From contig CAWJHQ010000012.1 in the NCBI GenBank assembly GCA_963842775.1, forward strand, positions 1 through 64,000: a DNA stretch of 64,000 nt, read 5' to 3'. The position numbers and the translations under genes are program-made. A model generated the notes under the pieces. The model was not told the origin of the DNA, searched no databases, and saw nothing but the letters and a program-made list of their open reading frames with translations. This DNA is from R-RK-3 sp963842775 (GTDB lineage Bacteria; Pseudomonadota; Alphaproteobacteria; Rhizobiales; Rhodomicrobiaceae). Shown here one piece after another: positions 10,127 to 22,751 of the stretch (its first letter is position 1; each line of letters opens with the position of its first letter).

Positions 10127-10166
10127 AAAGCAGCTCGCTCGGTTTATCCGATCGGCTGCTTTTAAT
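10127..10166 (+). terminator. Rho-independent terminator after the DUF1127 gene
   Basis: Perfect 8-base outer stem AAAGCAGC (10127-10134) / GCTGCTTT (10155-10162). An inner stem CGCTCGG / CCGATCG has one mismatch, around a TTTAT loop, and a T-rich tail follows. It starts 42 bases after the DUF1127 stop. Confidence 0.85.
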
Positions 10167-10212
10167 TTTCTGCCGCGAGGCGTCATGTCGGCCGCGCGCC
10201 TCTACGCCGCGA

Positions 10213-10644
10213 ATGGCCTGCAACTCGGACAATCCTACGAGCTGGACGCGCGCCGCCATCGTCAAGCTCAGTGACGGCGAGCTGGACTTCATGACAGCCG
10301 GCGCGTCGCCCGAAGATTTCCGCTCGCAACTTTGGCATGATGGCTTAAAATTGGCGGTCTTGAGCCTCGGCGAGCGGGGTTGCATCGCCATTACCGAACG
10401 CTCGGAAATCGTCGTCCCCAGCATCGCGGTCAAGGCGATCGATACGACGGGCGCCGGCGACGGTTTCGTGGCCGGCCTGCTTTCCGGCATCGCAAACAGC
10501 CCCGAAGTGCTTGACGACGACCATGCACTGACCGAACTCTGCCGTTTCGCCAATGCGGTCGGTGCGATCACCACGACTGCGCGGGGCGCGATACCATCAT
10601 TGCCGACGATTAGTCAGGTCGAAGCAATCCTGGCAGGCCAATAA
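10213..10644 (+). pseudogene. PfkB-family sugar kinase remnant (C-terminal half only)
   Basis: The open frame gives the C-terminal half of a ribokinase/fructokinase (PfkB) protein. AAIVKLSDGELDFMT is the mid-protein region. KAIDTTGAGDGFVAGLLSGI is the second PfkB signature with the catalytic Asp and anion hole. GAITTTARGAIPSLPT is the usual C-terminus. Roughly the first 150 residues, with the substrate-binding sheet and the first signature, are absent. The DUF1127 terminator lies directly upstream, so the 5' half seems to have been lost by deletion rather than by a simple frameshift. Placed before pgi, the ancestor was plausibly a fructokinase feeding fructose 6-phosphate into the pathway. 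It is unlikely to be active. Confidence 0.8.
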
Positions 10645-10704
10645 GGATCAGATGAAACGCATGGCATACGAAGTTTATCCGTTGAGGCGCTTGAGGAAAC
10701 AATC

Positions 10705-12367
10705 ATGACCGCTCTGACCAGTCATGCGGCTTGGAAGGGTCTCGAAGCGCATGCCCGAGAGATGGCCGGCCGCCATCTGCGCACGCTGTTCCAGGACGCA
10801 CCGGATCGATTCAAACGCTTTAGCTTTGCCCTCGACGACCTGCTGGTTGACATCTCCAAGCAGCGCATCGACGGGGAAACGATGCGGTTGCTTCTCGACC
10901 TGGCGAGGGCGGTCGACCTCGAAGGCTGGCGCGATCGCATGTTCGCGGGCGAGAAAATCAACAGCACGGAGAATCGCGCAGTACTGCATGTGGCGCTGAG
11001 GAACTGCGCCAATCGGCCGATCATGGTCGATGGCGCGGACGTCATGCCGGAAATCAACGCCGTGCTGGCCCATATGCGCGACTTCTCAGCGCGCGTGCGC
11101 AGCGGCGAGTGGCGCGGCAATTCCGGTCAGACGATCACCGACATCGTCAATATCGGCATTGGCGGTTCGGATCTCGGGCCGCTGATGGTGTGCGAGGCGC
11201 TGAAGCCCTATCAGCGCGCCGACCTCAGGCCGCATTTCGTCTCCAATGTCGACAGCGCGCATCTTGTGGGCACGCTCGCCGGGCTCGATCCGGAGCGGAC
11301 GTTGTTCATCGTGGCTTCGAAGACGTTCACCACGCAGGAGACGATGGCGAATGCCGCGTCTGCGAGGGAATGGTTGCTTAACCGCCTCGGCCCCGACTGC
11401 GATATAGCCAAGCACTTCGTCGCTGTCTCGACCAACAAGGACGCCGTCTCCGCATTCGGCATCGATCCCGCCAATATGTTCGGCTTCTGGGACTGGGTTG
11501 GCGGTCGCTATTCCCTATGGTCGGCCATAGGGCTGCCGATTGCACTCGCGGTGGGTTTCGAGCGCTTCGAGGAGTTGCTCGACGGCGCGTTCGCGATGGA
11601 TGAGCATTTCCGCAAAACCCCGCTTGCCGAAAACATTCCCGTGCTGCTTGCCCTGGTCGGCGTCTGGAATGCCAACTTCCTCGGCGCCTCAAGCCACGCC
11701 GTACTGCCCTACGACCAGCATCTGCATCGCTTCCCGGCCTACCTCCAGCAGGCCGACATGGAAAGCAACGGCAAATCCGTTGGCCGCGACGGCGTGAAGG
11801 TCGATCATACGACCGGGCCGATCATCTGGGGAGAACCAGGGACCAACGGCCAGCATGCGTTCTATCAGTTGATCCATCAGGGAACGCAGCTCATTTCGGC
11901 GGACTTTCTTGCCGCATGCCACAGCCAGACCCCGCTTGGCGACCATCACGCCATCCTGCTGGCGAACTGCCTCGCTCAGACCGAAGCGCTCGCCTTCGGC
12001 AAGACGGCCGATGAAGCGCGCCGGGACCTCCAGAGCAGCCGGCACGGCACCGTCGGACATCGAAGCGCTCGTCCCGCATAAGGTCTTCGAGGGCAACCGG
12101 CCGACAACGACGATCCTTTACGATCGCCTGACGCCCTTCGCGCTCGGCCGCCTCATCGCATTGTATGAGCACAAGATCTTCACCCAGGGGATTATCTGGA
12201 ATATCAACAGCTTCGACCAATGGGGGGTCGAGCTTGGCAAGCAGCTTGCAAAGGTCATCCTGCCCGAACTTGGCGCCGCCGAAGCGGTTATGAGCCATGA
12301 CGCGTCGACCAATGGCCTGATAAACCATCTTCGCGCGGCTAAGATTTCGTCGGGCCAAAGGACCTAG
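10705..12367 (+). CDS. pgi: Glucose-6-phosphate isomerase, one frameshift
   Basis: Interconverts glucose 6-phosphate and fructose 6-phosphate in the cytoplasm. Motifs in order: VNIGIGGSDLGPLMV (phosphate site), the PGI signature FWDWVGGRYSLWSAIGLP, FYQLIHQGTQLISADF, and the second signature FDQWGVELGKQLAK in the last part. The frame shifts +1 near 12037; after it the chain reads AGTAPSDIEALVPHKVFEG and continues to the TAG at 12365-12367. Repaired length is about 553 residues, normal for the family. The end of the gene is one base from the glgP start, so the two are tightly coupled. Function is certain; whether the shift is real is not. Confidence 0.93.
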
Positions 12368-12368
12368 C

Positions 12369-14810
<2,442 letters not shown>

Positions 14811-14814
<4 letters not shown>

Positions 14815-17012
14815 GCCAGGACCGCCCGCCGAAGGATGCCATCAGTGCGATCGTCAGCGGCGCTTATCGCGATCCCTTTGCCGTGCTCGGGCCGCATAGG
14901 GTAGAAGATGGGTTCGCCATCCGCGCCTTCGTACCGGACGCGGAAGCCCTCACCGTCGTCGAGCGGGGCACCGGCGAACAACTCGCTGAGTTGGAGCGGC
15001 TCGACAATGCCGGTTTCTTTTCCGGAGTCATCACGGACAGCGCCGCTCCGCCCGACTACCGGCTTCGCGCCCGTCGCGGGAGCGATCAATGGGAGTTCGA
15101 AGACCCATACCGCTTCAGCCCGCTGATCGGTGAACTCGACAACCACCTGCTCGGCGAGGGTAGTCATAAGCGCCTTTGGGAACGGCTCGGCGCTCACACG
15201 ATCGAGCATCAGGGCGTGGTCGGCACGCATTTCGCCGTCTGGGCGCCCAGCGCCAAACGCGTCTCCGTCGTCGGCGATTTCAATCATTGGGACGGCCGCC
15301 GGCATCCGATGCGCCTGCATCCAGGCGTCGGTGTCTGGGAGATTTTCCTGCCGGGCATCGGCGAGGGCACGGTCTACAAATATGAGATCCTCGGCGCCCA
15401 CAATAAGCTGCTGCCACTCAAGGCAGACCCGTTCGGCTTCGGCGGCGAGTTGCGGCCGAAAAATGCCTCGGTGGTGCGCCGCATCGATGCGTTCGAGTGG
15501 CACGACGCGGATTGGCGCTCCACCCGCCGCGCAAAGCAGGCTATCGACGCGCCGATCTCCATCTACGAAGTGCATCTCGGCTCATGGCGGCGAGGGGACG
15601 GCAACAGCTTCCTCACCTATGACGAGCTTGCCGACCAACTCATCCCCTATGTCACCGAAATGGGCTTCAGCCATATCGAGCTGCTGCCGATCACCGAATT
15701 CCCATTTGATGGCTCCTGGGGGTATCAGCCCATCGGCCTCTTCGCGCCGACCTCCCGCTTTGGCGATCCCGAGGCATTCGCCCGCTTCGTCGACCGCTTC
15801 CACCTGGCCGGCATCGGCGTGCTGCTCGACTGGGTGCCAGGCCATTTCCCGACCGACGAGCACGGCCTCGGCCGCTTCGACGGCACCGCGCTTTACGAAC
15901 ATGCCGACCCGCGCCAGGGCTTTCATCAGGACTGGAACACGCTGATCTACAATTACGGCCGCCCTGAAGTGGCCAACTATCTCCATGCCAATGCGCTGTT
16001 CTGGCAGGATGTCTACCACTTGGATGGGCTCCGCGTGGATGCCGTCGCCTCGATGCTTTATCTCGATTATTCGCGCAAGGCCGGCGAGTGGGTGCCCAAT
16101 CGTCATGGCGGGCGCGAAAATCTCGAAGCGATCGATTTTATCAAGCGCGCCAACGAACTCACCTATGGCGCCGACGACAGCATTATGATGGTGGCCGAGG
16201 AGTCGACCGCCTGGCCGGGCGTGTCCCGGCCCACCTCAGCGGGCGGCCTCGGCTTCGGCTACAAGTGGAATATGGGCTGGATGCACGACACGCTGGTCTA
16301 TATGAGCAAAGACCCCGTGCATCGCCGTTGGCATCACCACCAGATGACCTTCGGCCTGCTCTACGCCTTCACCGAGAATTTCGTCCTGCCGCTGTCTCAT
16401 GACGAGGTGGTCCATGGCAAGGGCACGATCCTTTCCCGGATGCCGGGCGACGACTGGCAGAAATTCGCAAATCTGCGTGCCTATTACGCCTTCATGTGGG
16501 GCCATCCCGGCAAGAAGCTCTTGTTCATGGGCCAGGAGTTCGGCCAGGGCGCAGAGTGGAATGCCGACCGTTCGCTCGACTGGCATCTGCTCGGTACGAA
16601 ATGGCACCAAGGTGTCCAGGCTGTCGTCAAGGACCTGAACCGGCTCTACCGCGATGAACCCGCTTTGCATCAGCTGGATTGCGAAGCAAGCGGCTTCGAA
16701 TGGCTCGAGGCGAGTGACGCGGAAACCTCGACGTTCGCCTGGCTTCGCAAGGGCCGGGATGGAACGGCTCCCATCCTGGTGGTTTGCAACTTCACCCCGA
16801 CACCCCGCCATCATTACCGGCTGGGTTTGCCGGCCTCCGGCCGCTGGCGCGAGATCCTCAATACCGATGCCGAAACCTATGGCGGGTCGGGCATGGGTAA
16901 TCTGGGAATGATCGAGACCGAGGAGGTGGCAAGCCATGGCCGGCCGTTCTCGGCCCGGATCACCTTGCCGCCGCTCGCGACGGTCTGGTTCCGTCTGGAG
17001 GAGAGACGCTGA
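14811..17012 (+). CDS. glgB: 1,4-alpha-glucan branching enzyme
   Basis: Introduces alpha-1,6 branches into growing glycogen. Intact at 733 residues. An N-terminal carbohydrate-binding region is followed by CBM48 (THFAVWAPSAKRVSVVGDFN) and a GH13 barrel. The catalytic positions are in DGLRVDAVASMLYLDYSR (nucleophile Asp), MVAEESTAWPGVSRPT (acid Glu) and LPLSHDEVVHGKGTIL (third Asp). The C-terminal beta domain ends with LPPLATVWFRLE. It overlaps glgP by 4 bases and lies 49 bases before glgC. This is the longest gene of the locus without a frame break. Confidence 0.97.
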
Positions 17013-17061
17013 GGCAAGAGTCGGACGACCAAAACGAAACAAAAATCCAAGGAGGCAGAAA

Positions 17062-18337
17062 ATGGTCAAGACGGAGCGGATCGCATCGAATCTATCGCGC
17101 AACGCCATGGCCTATGTGCTGGCCGGTGGCCGCGGCGCACGCCTTTTGGAGCTGACGGACAAGCGCGCCAAGCCCGCGGTCTATTTCGGCGGCAAGAGCC
17201 GTATCATCGACTTCGCGCTCTCCAATGCGCTCAATTCGGGCATTCGCCGCATCAGCGTCGCGACCCAGTACAAGGCGCATTCGCTGATCCGCCATCTGCA
17301 GCGCGGCTGGAACTTCTTCCGGCCCGAGCGCAATGAGGGCTTCGACATCCTGCCGGCCTCGCAGCGCGTCTCTGAAAGCCAGTGGTACGCCGGTACGGCC
17401 GACGCCGTGTATCAAAACATCGATATCATCGAGGCTTACGGCCCCGAATATATGGTCATCCTGGCCGGCGACCATGTTTACAAGATGGACTACGAGATCA
17501 TGCTCCAGCAGCATGTCAATTCCGGCGCGGACGTGACGGTTGGGCTGCCTTGAGGTGCCGCGTGTAGAGGCGAGCGGCTTCGGCGTCATGCATGTCGACC
17601 AGAACGACCGCATCATCCAGTTTCTGGAGAAGCCCGCCGATCCGCCCGGCATGCCGGACAAGCCCGACACGTCGCTCGCCAGCATGGGCATCTATGTTTT
17701 CCAGACCCGGTTCCTGATCGATGAGCTTCGGCGCGACGCCGCCGACCCCGCTTCCGAGCGCGATTTCGGCAAGAATATCATTCCCCATCTCGTGCAGCAC
17801 GGCAAAGCCATCGCCCATCGGTTTCCGACCTCCTGCGTTCGCAGTGGCGGCGAATTCAGCGACGAGCCCTATTGGCGCGATGTCGGCACCATCGATGCCT
17901 ATTGGCAGGCCAATATCGATCTGACCGACTTTACGCCCGCGCTCGATCTCTACGACAGGGAATGGCCGATCTGGACCTATGCAGAGGTCACGCCGCCCGC
18001 CAAGTTCATCCATGACGAGGAGGATCGGCGCGGCATGGCGGTGAGTTCGATGGTGTCGGGCGGCTGCATCATATCCGGCAGCAAGATCTCGCAGTCGCTG
18101 CTGTTTACCGGCGTTCACTCGCACTCCTACAGCGAGATGGATCAAGTCGTGGTGCTCCCCTATGCGCAAATCCAGCGCAATGCCCGGCTGAAAAAGGTTG
18201 TCGTCGATCGCGGCGTGCAAATCCCCGAAGGGCTGGTGGTGGGCGAGGACCCGGAAGAGGATGCCCGCCGTTTCCGCCGCAGCGAAGGGGGCGTGTGCCT
18301 GATCACGAAGCCGATGATAGAGCGGTTGAAGAGCTGA
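17062..18337 (+). CDS. glgC: Glucose-1-phosphate adenylyltransferase, one frameshift
   Basis: Makes ADP-glucose, the committed and allosterically controlled step of bacterial glycogen synthesis. The ATG at 17062 follows an AAGGAGG-like site. The N-terminal nucleotidyltransferase domain shows YVLAGGRGARLLELTDKRAK and WYAGTADAVYQNIDIIE. The C-terminal part shows PYWRDVGTIDAYWQANIDL and the left-handed beta-helix repeats (SGGCIISGSKISQSLLFTGV). The frame shifts +1 in the G run at 17542-17544, where it should read DVTVGCLEVPRVEA. Repaired length is 424 residues, standard. glgA starts 5 bases after the stop. Confidence 0.95.
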
Positions 18338-18342
18338 ATCGC

Positions 18343-19890
18343 ATGAAGGTGCTGTCGGTAGCCTCTGAATTCTTTCCGCTGATCAAGACCGGCGGCCTTG
18401 CCGACGTCGCCGGCGCGCTTCCCGGAGCCCTGGCTACCGAACAGGTCGAGATGCGCACGCTCATGCCGGGCTATTCCAGCGTAAAGGCGCAGCTTCCCGA
18501 CACGAGCATCGTTGCAAAATTCGACGATCTCTTCGGCGGCAGCGCAACGCTGCGGGAGACGGCCTATGGCAGCAATTCGACGCCTCTCCTGATCCTCGAC
18601 GCGCCGCATCTCTACGACCGGCCAGGCAATCCCTATCTCGGCAAGAATGGCAAGGACTGGCCGGATAACCATTTTCGCTTCGCCGCGCTCGCCTGGGCCG
18701 CGAGCCGCATCGGCCTCGGTCTGATCGAGGGCTGGCGGCCCGACGTGATCCACGGCCATGATTGGCAGGCGGGATTGATGCCGGTGTATCTGAGCGAGGC
18801 CGAGGCCCGGCCGGCGACGTTGATCACGATCCACAATCTCGCCTTTCAAGGCGTCTTTCCCGCCGATTTGCTGAGCGCGCTGCGGCTGCCACGTGCCAGC
18901 TTCACCATCGAGGGGCTGGAATATTACGGCCAGATCAGCTTTCTGAAGGGCGGTCTCACCTATGCCGACCATCTGACCACGGTCAGCCCGACCTATGCGC
19001 GTGAGATCTGCACAGCGGCCTTCGGCGCCGGCCTTGAAGGCGTGCTGCGGCAACGCCGGGCGTTTCTCACCGGCATCACCAACGGCATCGACGCCGAAAT
19101 CTGGAATCCTGAAACCGATCCCAATATTGCGAAGCCGTATAACGGCCGAACGCTCGACGCCAAGGCTGCCAATAAGGCGGCGCTGCAGCAGCGCTTCGGT
19201 CTTGATCCTGCGGGTGACGCCCTTCTCTTCTGCGTCGTCAGCCGGCTGACCTCGCAAAAGGGGCTCGATCTGCTTTTGGGAGCTTTGCCGACAATCCTGG
19301 ACAGCGGCGGTCAACTCGCATTGCTGGGCAGCGGCGACGCCGGGCTCGAACAGGCATTCCTTGCTGCATCGCGAACCCATCCGGGACGGATCGGTGTCGT
19401 CTTCGGTTATGACGAGGCGTTGTCGCATAAGATGCAGGCGGGTGCGGATGCCATCATCGTGCCGTCGCGCTTCGAGCCCTGCGGCCTCACGCAGCTCTAT
19501 GGGCTGCGCTATGGGACGCTGCCGGTCGTCGCCCGGGTCGGCGGCCTCGCCGATACGGTGATCGACGCCAATCAGGCGGCGCTGCTGGACGGCGTCGCAA
19601 CCGGCTTCCAGTTCACAGCCGACAACATGACAGAACTGCAAACCGCGCTCGGGCGCGCCTTCGAGCTCTATGCCGACCGGGAAAGCTGGCAGACGGTGCA
19701 GCGGCGCGCCATGGGACGGAAAGTCGACTGGTCCGTCCCGGCCAAAACCTATGCCGCGCTCTATCGCAAGATTGCGCAGCACCGCTCAGCGATATTGCAA
19801 ACGCCTCCCAAAACCGCCCGCCCGGGCGCAAAGCAGGGCAACGTTGGACGGTCCAACCAGAAGCAGACACGCGCGCTGAAAGAGTCCCCA
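18343..19890 (+). CDS. glgA: Glycogen synthase GlgA (frame runs on into pgm)
   Basis: GT5 glucosyltransferase using ADP-glucose to extend glycogen. The N-terminus MKVLSVASEFFPLIKTGGLA contains the ADP-glucose lysine in KTGGL. The C-terminal catalytic region is PSRFEPCGLTQLYGLRYGT. The recognisable enzyme ends near VPAKTYAALYRKIAQ (about 19780), after roughly 480 residues. No stop follows. The same frame passes through about 37 low-complexity residues into phosphoglucomutase, making one open frame of 18343-21522 (1,059 codons). In the next frame a TGA lies at 19877-19879, 11 bases before the pgm ATG. A lost stop or a single extra base is therefore as likely as a true fusion. Confidence 0.93.
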
Positions 19891-21522
19891 ATGACAATAA
19901 AGATCGTTCAGACCCAGCCTTTCGAGGGACAGAAACCCGGTACATCCGGCTTGCGAAAAAAGGTGACAGTCTTTCAGCAGCCGCATTACGTGGCGAATTT
20001 CGTGCAGTCGATCTTCAATGCGTTGCCCGGTCTCGAAGGTCAAACCCTGGTCGTCGGCGGCGACGGCCGGTTCTTCAACAAGGAAGCCATCCAGATTATC
20101 CTGAAGATGGCCGCGGCGAACGGCGTTGGCCGTGTGCTCGTCGGCCGTGACGGCCTGCTTTCGACGCCCGCCGCATCTTGCGTGATACGCAAGAATGCCG
20201 CGTTCGGCGGAATCGTCCTCTCTGCAAGCCACAATCCCGGCGGCCCCGATGGCGATTTCGGCATCAAATACAATACCGGCAATGGCGGTCCGGCGCCTGA
20301 AAAGGTCACCGACGCGATCTTCGCCAACACGCAGTCGATAGAGGCCTACCGGATTCTCGATAGTGAGGATGTCGATCTTGCCGCGCTCGGCCGCAGCCGG
20401 CTCGGCGAACTCTCGATCGAGGTGATTGATCCCGTCGCCGATTATCAGGCGCTGATGGAAACTTTGTTCGATTTCGATGCGATCCGAGGACTGTTCAAGA
20501 GCGGCTTCCGCATGCGCTTCGACGCCATGCACGCCGTCACGGGCCCTTACGCGACCGCCATCCTGGAGCAAAGCCTGGGCGCGCCGGCGGGCACCGTGAT
20601 CAACGGCGTCCCGAGTTCCGATTTTGGCGGTCATCATCCCGATCCAAATCTGGTGCACGCGAAGGATCTCTTCGATTTGCTGATGAGTGCCGACGGACCC
20701 GATTTCGGCGCTGCCTCCGACGGTGATGGCGATCGCAACCTGATCATCGGCAAGGGGCAGTTCGTCACGCCCTCCGACAGTCTGGCGCTGCTCGCCGCCA
20801 ATGCCCATCTTGCTCCCGGTTATAAGGATGGTCTCGCCGGGATTGCGCGCTCCATGCCGACGAGCCGGGCGGTAGACCGGGTTGCCGAGCGGGCCGGAAT
20901 CGCGATGTTCGAAACGCCGACGGGATGGAAATTCTTCGGCAATCTGCTCGATGCAGGCAAGGTGACGATCTGCGGCGAGGAAAGCGCCGGAACCGGCTCG
21001 GATCACGTCCGCGAAAAGGACGGCCTGTGGGCGGTGCTTCTCTGGCTCAACATCCTTGCCAGGCGCCAGCAGCCGGTCGCCGAGATCGTGGACGAACATT
21101 GGTGTTCCTTCGGCCGGAATTATTATACGCGCCACGATTATGAAGAGGTGGATGCCGCGGCGGCGGGCGAATTGATTGCCGATCTGCGCGCCCGGCTCGG
21201 AAGCCTTCCCGGAACGGCGACTGCCGCGGGCGACATCGCAAGCGCGGATGATTTTGCCTACCGCGATCCCGTCGACGGATCGCTGAGCGAGCGTCAGGGC
21301 CTGCGCATCGGCTTTGCCGACGGTTCACGCATCGTCTTCCGATTGTCCGGCACGGGGACGGAAGGCGCAACGCTTCGCGTCTACCTCGAACGCTTCGAGC
21401 CGGACCCGGCCAAGCGCAATCAGCCGACGCAGGCAGCGGTTTCCTCTCTGATTGCTACCGCCGAGGCGCTGGCTGGCATCAAGAAACGTACCGGACGCGA
21501 TGCACCGTCGGTGATTACATGA
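19891..21522 (+). CDS. pgm: Phosphoglucomutase (alpha-D-glucose-specific)
   Basis: Interconverts glucose 1-phosphate and glucose 6-phosphate, joining phosphorylase and GlgC to the hexose phosphate pool. The start ATG at 19891 gives the normal Pgm N-terminus (MTIKIVQTQPFEGQKPGTSG) and 543 residues. The phosphoserine loop is VLSASHNPGGPDGDFGIKYN, the metal loop SDGDGDRNLII, the sugar loop CGEESAGTGSDHVREKDGLW, and the phosphate loop RLSGTGTEGATLRVY. Upstream it is in frame with glgA without a stop, so it may be produced as a fusion or separately from this ATG, which has only a weak ribosome site (aaagag). It closes the glycogen gene run. Confidence 0.95.
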   Translation: MTIKIVQTQPFEGQKPGTSGLRKKVTVFQQPHYVANFVQSIFNALPGLEGQTLVVGGDGRFFNKEAIQIILKMAAANGVGRVLVGRDGLLSTPAASCVIRKNAAFGGIVLSASHNPGGPDGDFGIKYNTGNGGPAPEKVTDAIFANTQSIEAYRILDSEDVDLAALGRSRLGELSIEVIDPVADYQALMETLFDFDAIRGLFKSGFRMRFDAMHAVTGPYATAILEQSLGAPAGTVINGVPSSDFGGHHPDPNLVHAKDLFDLLMSADGPDFGAASDGDGDRNLIIGKGQFVTPSDSLALLAANAHLAPGYKDGLAGIARSMPTSRAVDRVAERAGIAMFETPTGWKFFGNLLDAGKVTICGEESAGTGSDHVREKDGLWAVLLWLNILARRQQPVAEIVDEHWCSFGRNYYTRHDYEEVDAAAAGELIADLRARLGSLPGTATAAGDIASADDFAYRDPVDGSLSERQGLRIGFADGSRIVFRLSGTGTEGATLRVYLERFEPDPAKRNQPTQAAVSSLIATAEALAGIKKRTGRDAPSVIT

Positions 21523-21723
21523 TCGCCAACGGCTAGGCTTTGCGTTGCCTCGCCGGCCAGCACGCGTTGGCGTCGGTCTCAAAGGACGCGCCGCCGCCAG
21601 TCAGCATAGATATTTCCAGAATCTCGGAAACGTGATGGCGCCTAAAATCCTTTGTGGTTCACGCCTCAGAGGTGCTTTGGCAACCGCTACTTGTCGCTGG
21701 TGTCGTTCGATGGCGGCGCACCC

Positions 21724-21748
21724 GGAACCATTAGTTCGCATTTACGTT
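21724..21748 (+). promoter_or_regulatory. EcfG-type (general stress) promoter
   Basis: GGAAC at 21724-21728 and CGTT at 21745-21748 with exactly 16 bases between them, a full match to the consensus of the alphaproteobacterial general stress sigma factor EcfG. It lies 65 bases before the ATG of the BA14K gene on the same strand. The tail of an EcfG-like sigma factor is encoded at the right edge of this window. Confidence 0.65.
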
Positions 21749-21813
21749 TTTTACATGACAGCGACTGGCGAGCCTGCAAAGGGCAATTCGCTGAATTTGA
21801 AAAGGAAAACATC

Positions 21814-22278
21814 ATGACGCTTCTGAAGCGCGCCGGAACGGCGGCGCTCGTTGCCGCGACTTTTGCTCTCGGTGCATCGGCTACGACCCTATCCGTCAAT
21901 GCTGCCCCAGCGGCAGCCACCGCAGCAACCAGCGGGGCCCTGGCTACGGATTCCGGGGTTGTCAATGTACAAGACCGCCGTTACCGCGGCGAACGCCGCG
22001 GGCGGCACCGTGGCGACTGGAACAGGGGCCGCCGGCATCACCGCGGCTATTATGATTATGGATACAACCCCGGCGCCTATATCGGGCTCGGCATTGCCGG
22101 CGCGATCCTCGACGGAGCGCTGAGCGATGATGGCTACTACGCGGATGAACCTGGGTACGGCGGAGGTTCAAGCGCCGCCATGCAGCGCTGCGCGGCTCAG
22201 TTCCGGTCGTTCGAGTGGGATACGGGTCTTTACACGACCTATGGCGGCGAGAAGCGGCTCTGCCCCTATCTCGGCTAA
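21814..22278 (+). CDS. BA14K-like secreted protein
   Basis: A 154-residue exported protein. The N-terminal signal peptide (LLKRAGTAALVAATFALGAS) ends near an Ala-rich cleavage region. A strongly basic, Arg/His/Gly/Tyr-rich segment follows (RRGRHRGDWNRGRRHHRGYY), then a short hydrophobic Gly/Ala segment (AYIGLGIAGAILDGAL). The C-terminus holds the BA14K signature, CAAQFRSFEWDTGLYTTYGG followed by the final Cys-Pro. BA14K proteins are Hyphomicrobiales envelope proteins, first known as a Brucella immunoreactive antigen. I chose 21814 because the signal peptide begins there. It has an EcfG-type promoter upstream and a terminator downstream, so it is a single-gene stress-controlled unit. Confidence 0.85.
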   Translation: MTLLKRAGTAALVAATFALGASATTLSVNAAPAAATAATSGALATDSGVVNVQDRRYRGERRGRHRGDWNRGRRHHRGYYDYGYNPGAYIGLGIAGAILDGALSDDGYYADEPGYGGGSSAAMQRCAAQFRSFEWDTGLYTTYGGEKRLCPYLG

Positions 22279-22328
22279 TTAATTAACAAACGAATGGTGC
22301 TCCGTCAGAAGATCCGGCGGACAAACTT

Positions 22329-22359
22329 ATGGCTGACCTCAGGGTCAGCCATTTTTTTT
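22329..22359 (+). terminator. Rho-independent terminator after the BA14K gene
   Basis: Perfect 10-base stem ATGGCTGACC / GGTCAGCCAT around a TCAG loop, followed by a run of eight T. It is about 50 bases downstream of the BA14K stop. Confidence 0.93.
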
Positions 22360-22394
22360 AAGCAGGCTTGACGCTCTGTCACGAGCCAAGTCGA

Positions 22395-22751
22395 TCATGT
22401 CTTAGTGCAGCTCTTCTCCAAAGCCTCCCAGGCCTCGAAATATTTCTTTCCCTCTTCGGAGGTGGGATCGATGTCGGCGTCGATCGCCGTCATTTTCTGG
22501 AAATCGTCGCCGAGCGCCTTCGATTTGGCTTCCGCCTGTTCCGCAAGCGTTTTGGCTTGGGCGTCATCCTTCTTGTTCTGCGCGTCTTCCGCCTTCGCCA
22601 GCAGGTCCTGCATGTCGCAATAGGCCTTGCGCTTTGTCTCGTCCTTTTGGATCGCGGAAAGAGTTGTCACGGCGTCAGTGAGATTTGCGGTCTGCGCCAG
22701 AGACGGCGTGGCGATGGCGGCAAACAATGCCGCGGCAATGATCACTCTCAT
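22395..22751 (-). CDS. Small secreted protein of unknown function, paralogue A
   Basis: 118 residues. I chose the ATG at 22751, which follows an AGGAG site 7 bases upstream and starts a clear signal peptide (MRVIIAAALFAAIATPSLAQ, cleavage after SLA). The mature protein is charged and alpha-helical, with KRKAYCDMQDLLAKAED, a Lys/Ala/Gln heptad-like stretch and a second Cys near the C-terminus (ALEKSCTKT). The two Cys could pair in the periplasm. The next minus-strand gene upstream encodes a related protein sharing the KAYC segment. No known family is recognised. Confidence 0.7.
   Translation of the reverse strand: MRVIIAAALFAAIATPSLAQTANLTDAVTTLSAIQKDETKRKAYCDMQDLLAKAEDAQNKKDDAQAKTLAEQAEAKSKALGDDFQKMTAIDADIDPTSEEGKKYFEAWEALEKSCTKT

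Noticed and set aside
18160..19782. 540-codon open frame on the minus strand across glgC/glgA
   Set aside because: Shadow of glycogen genes; no recognisable domain.
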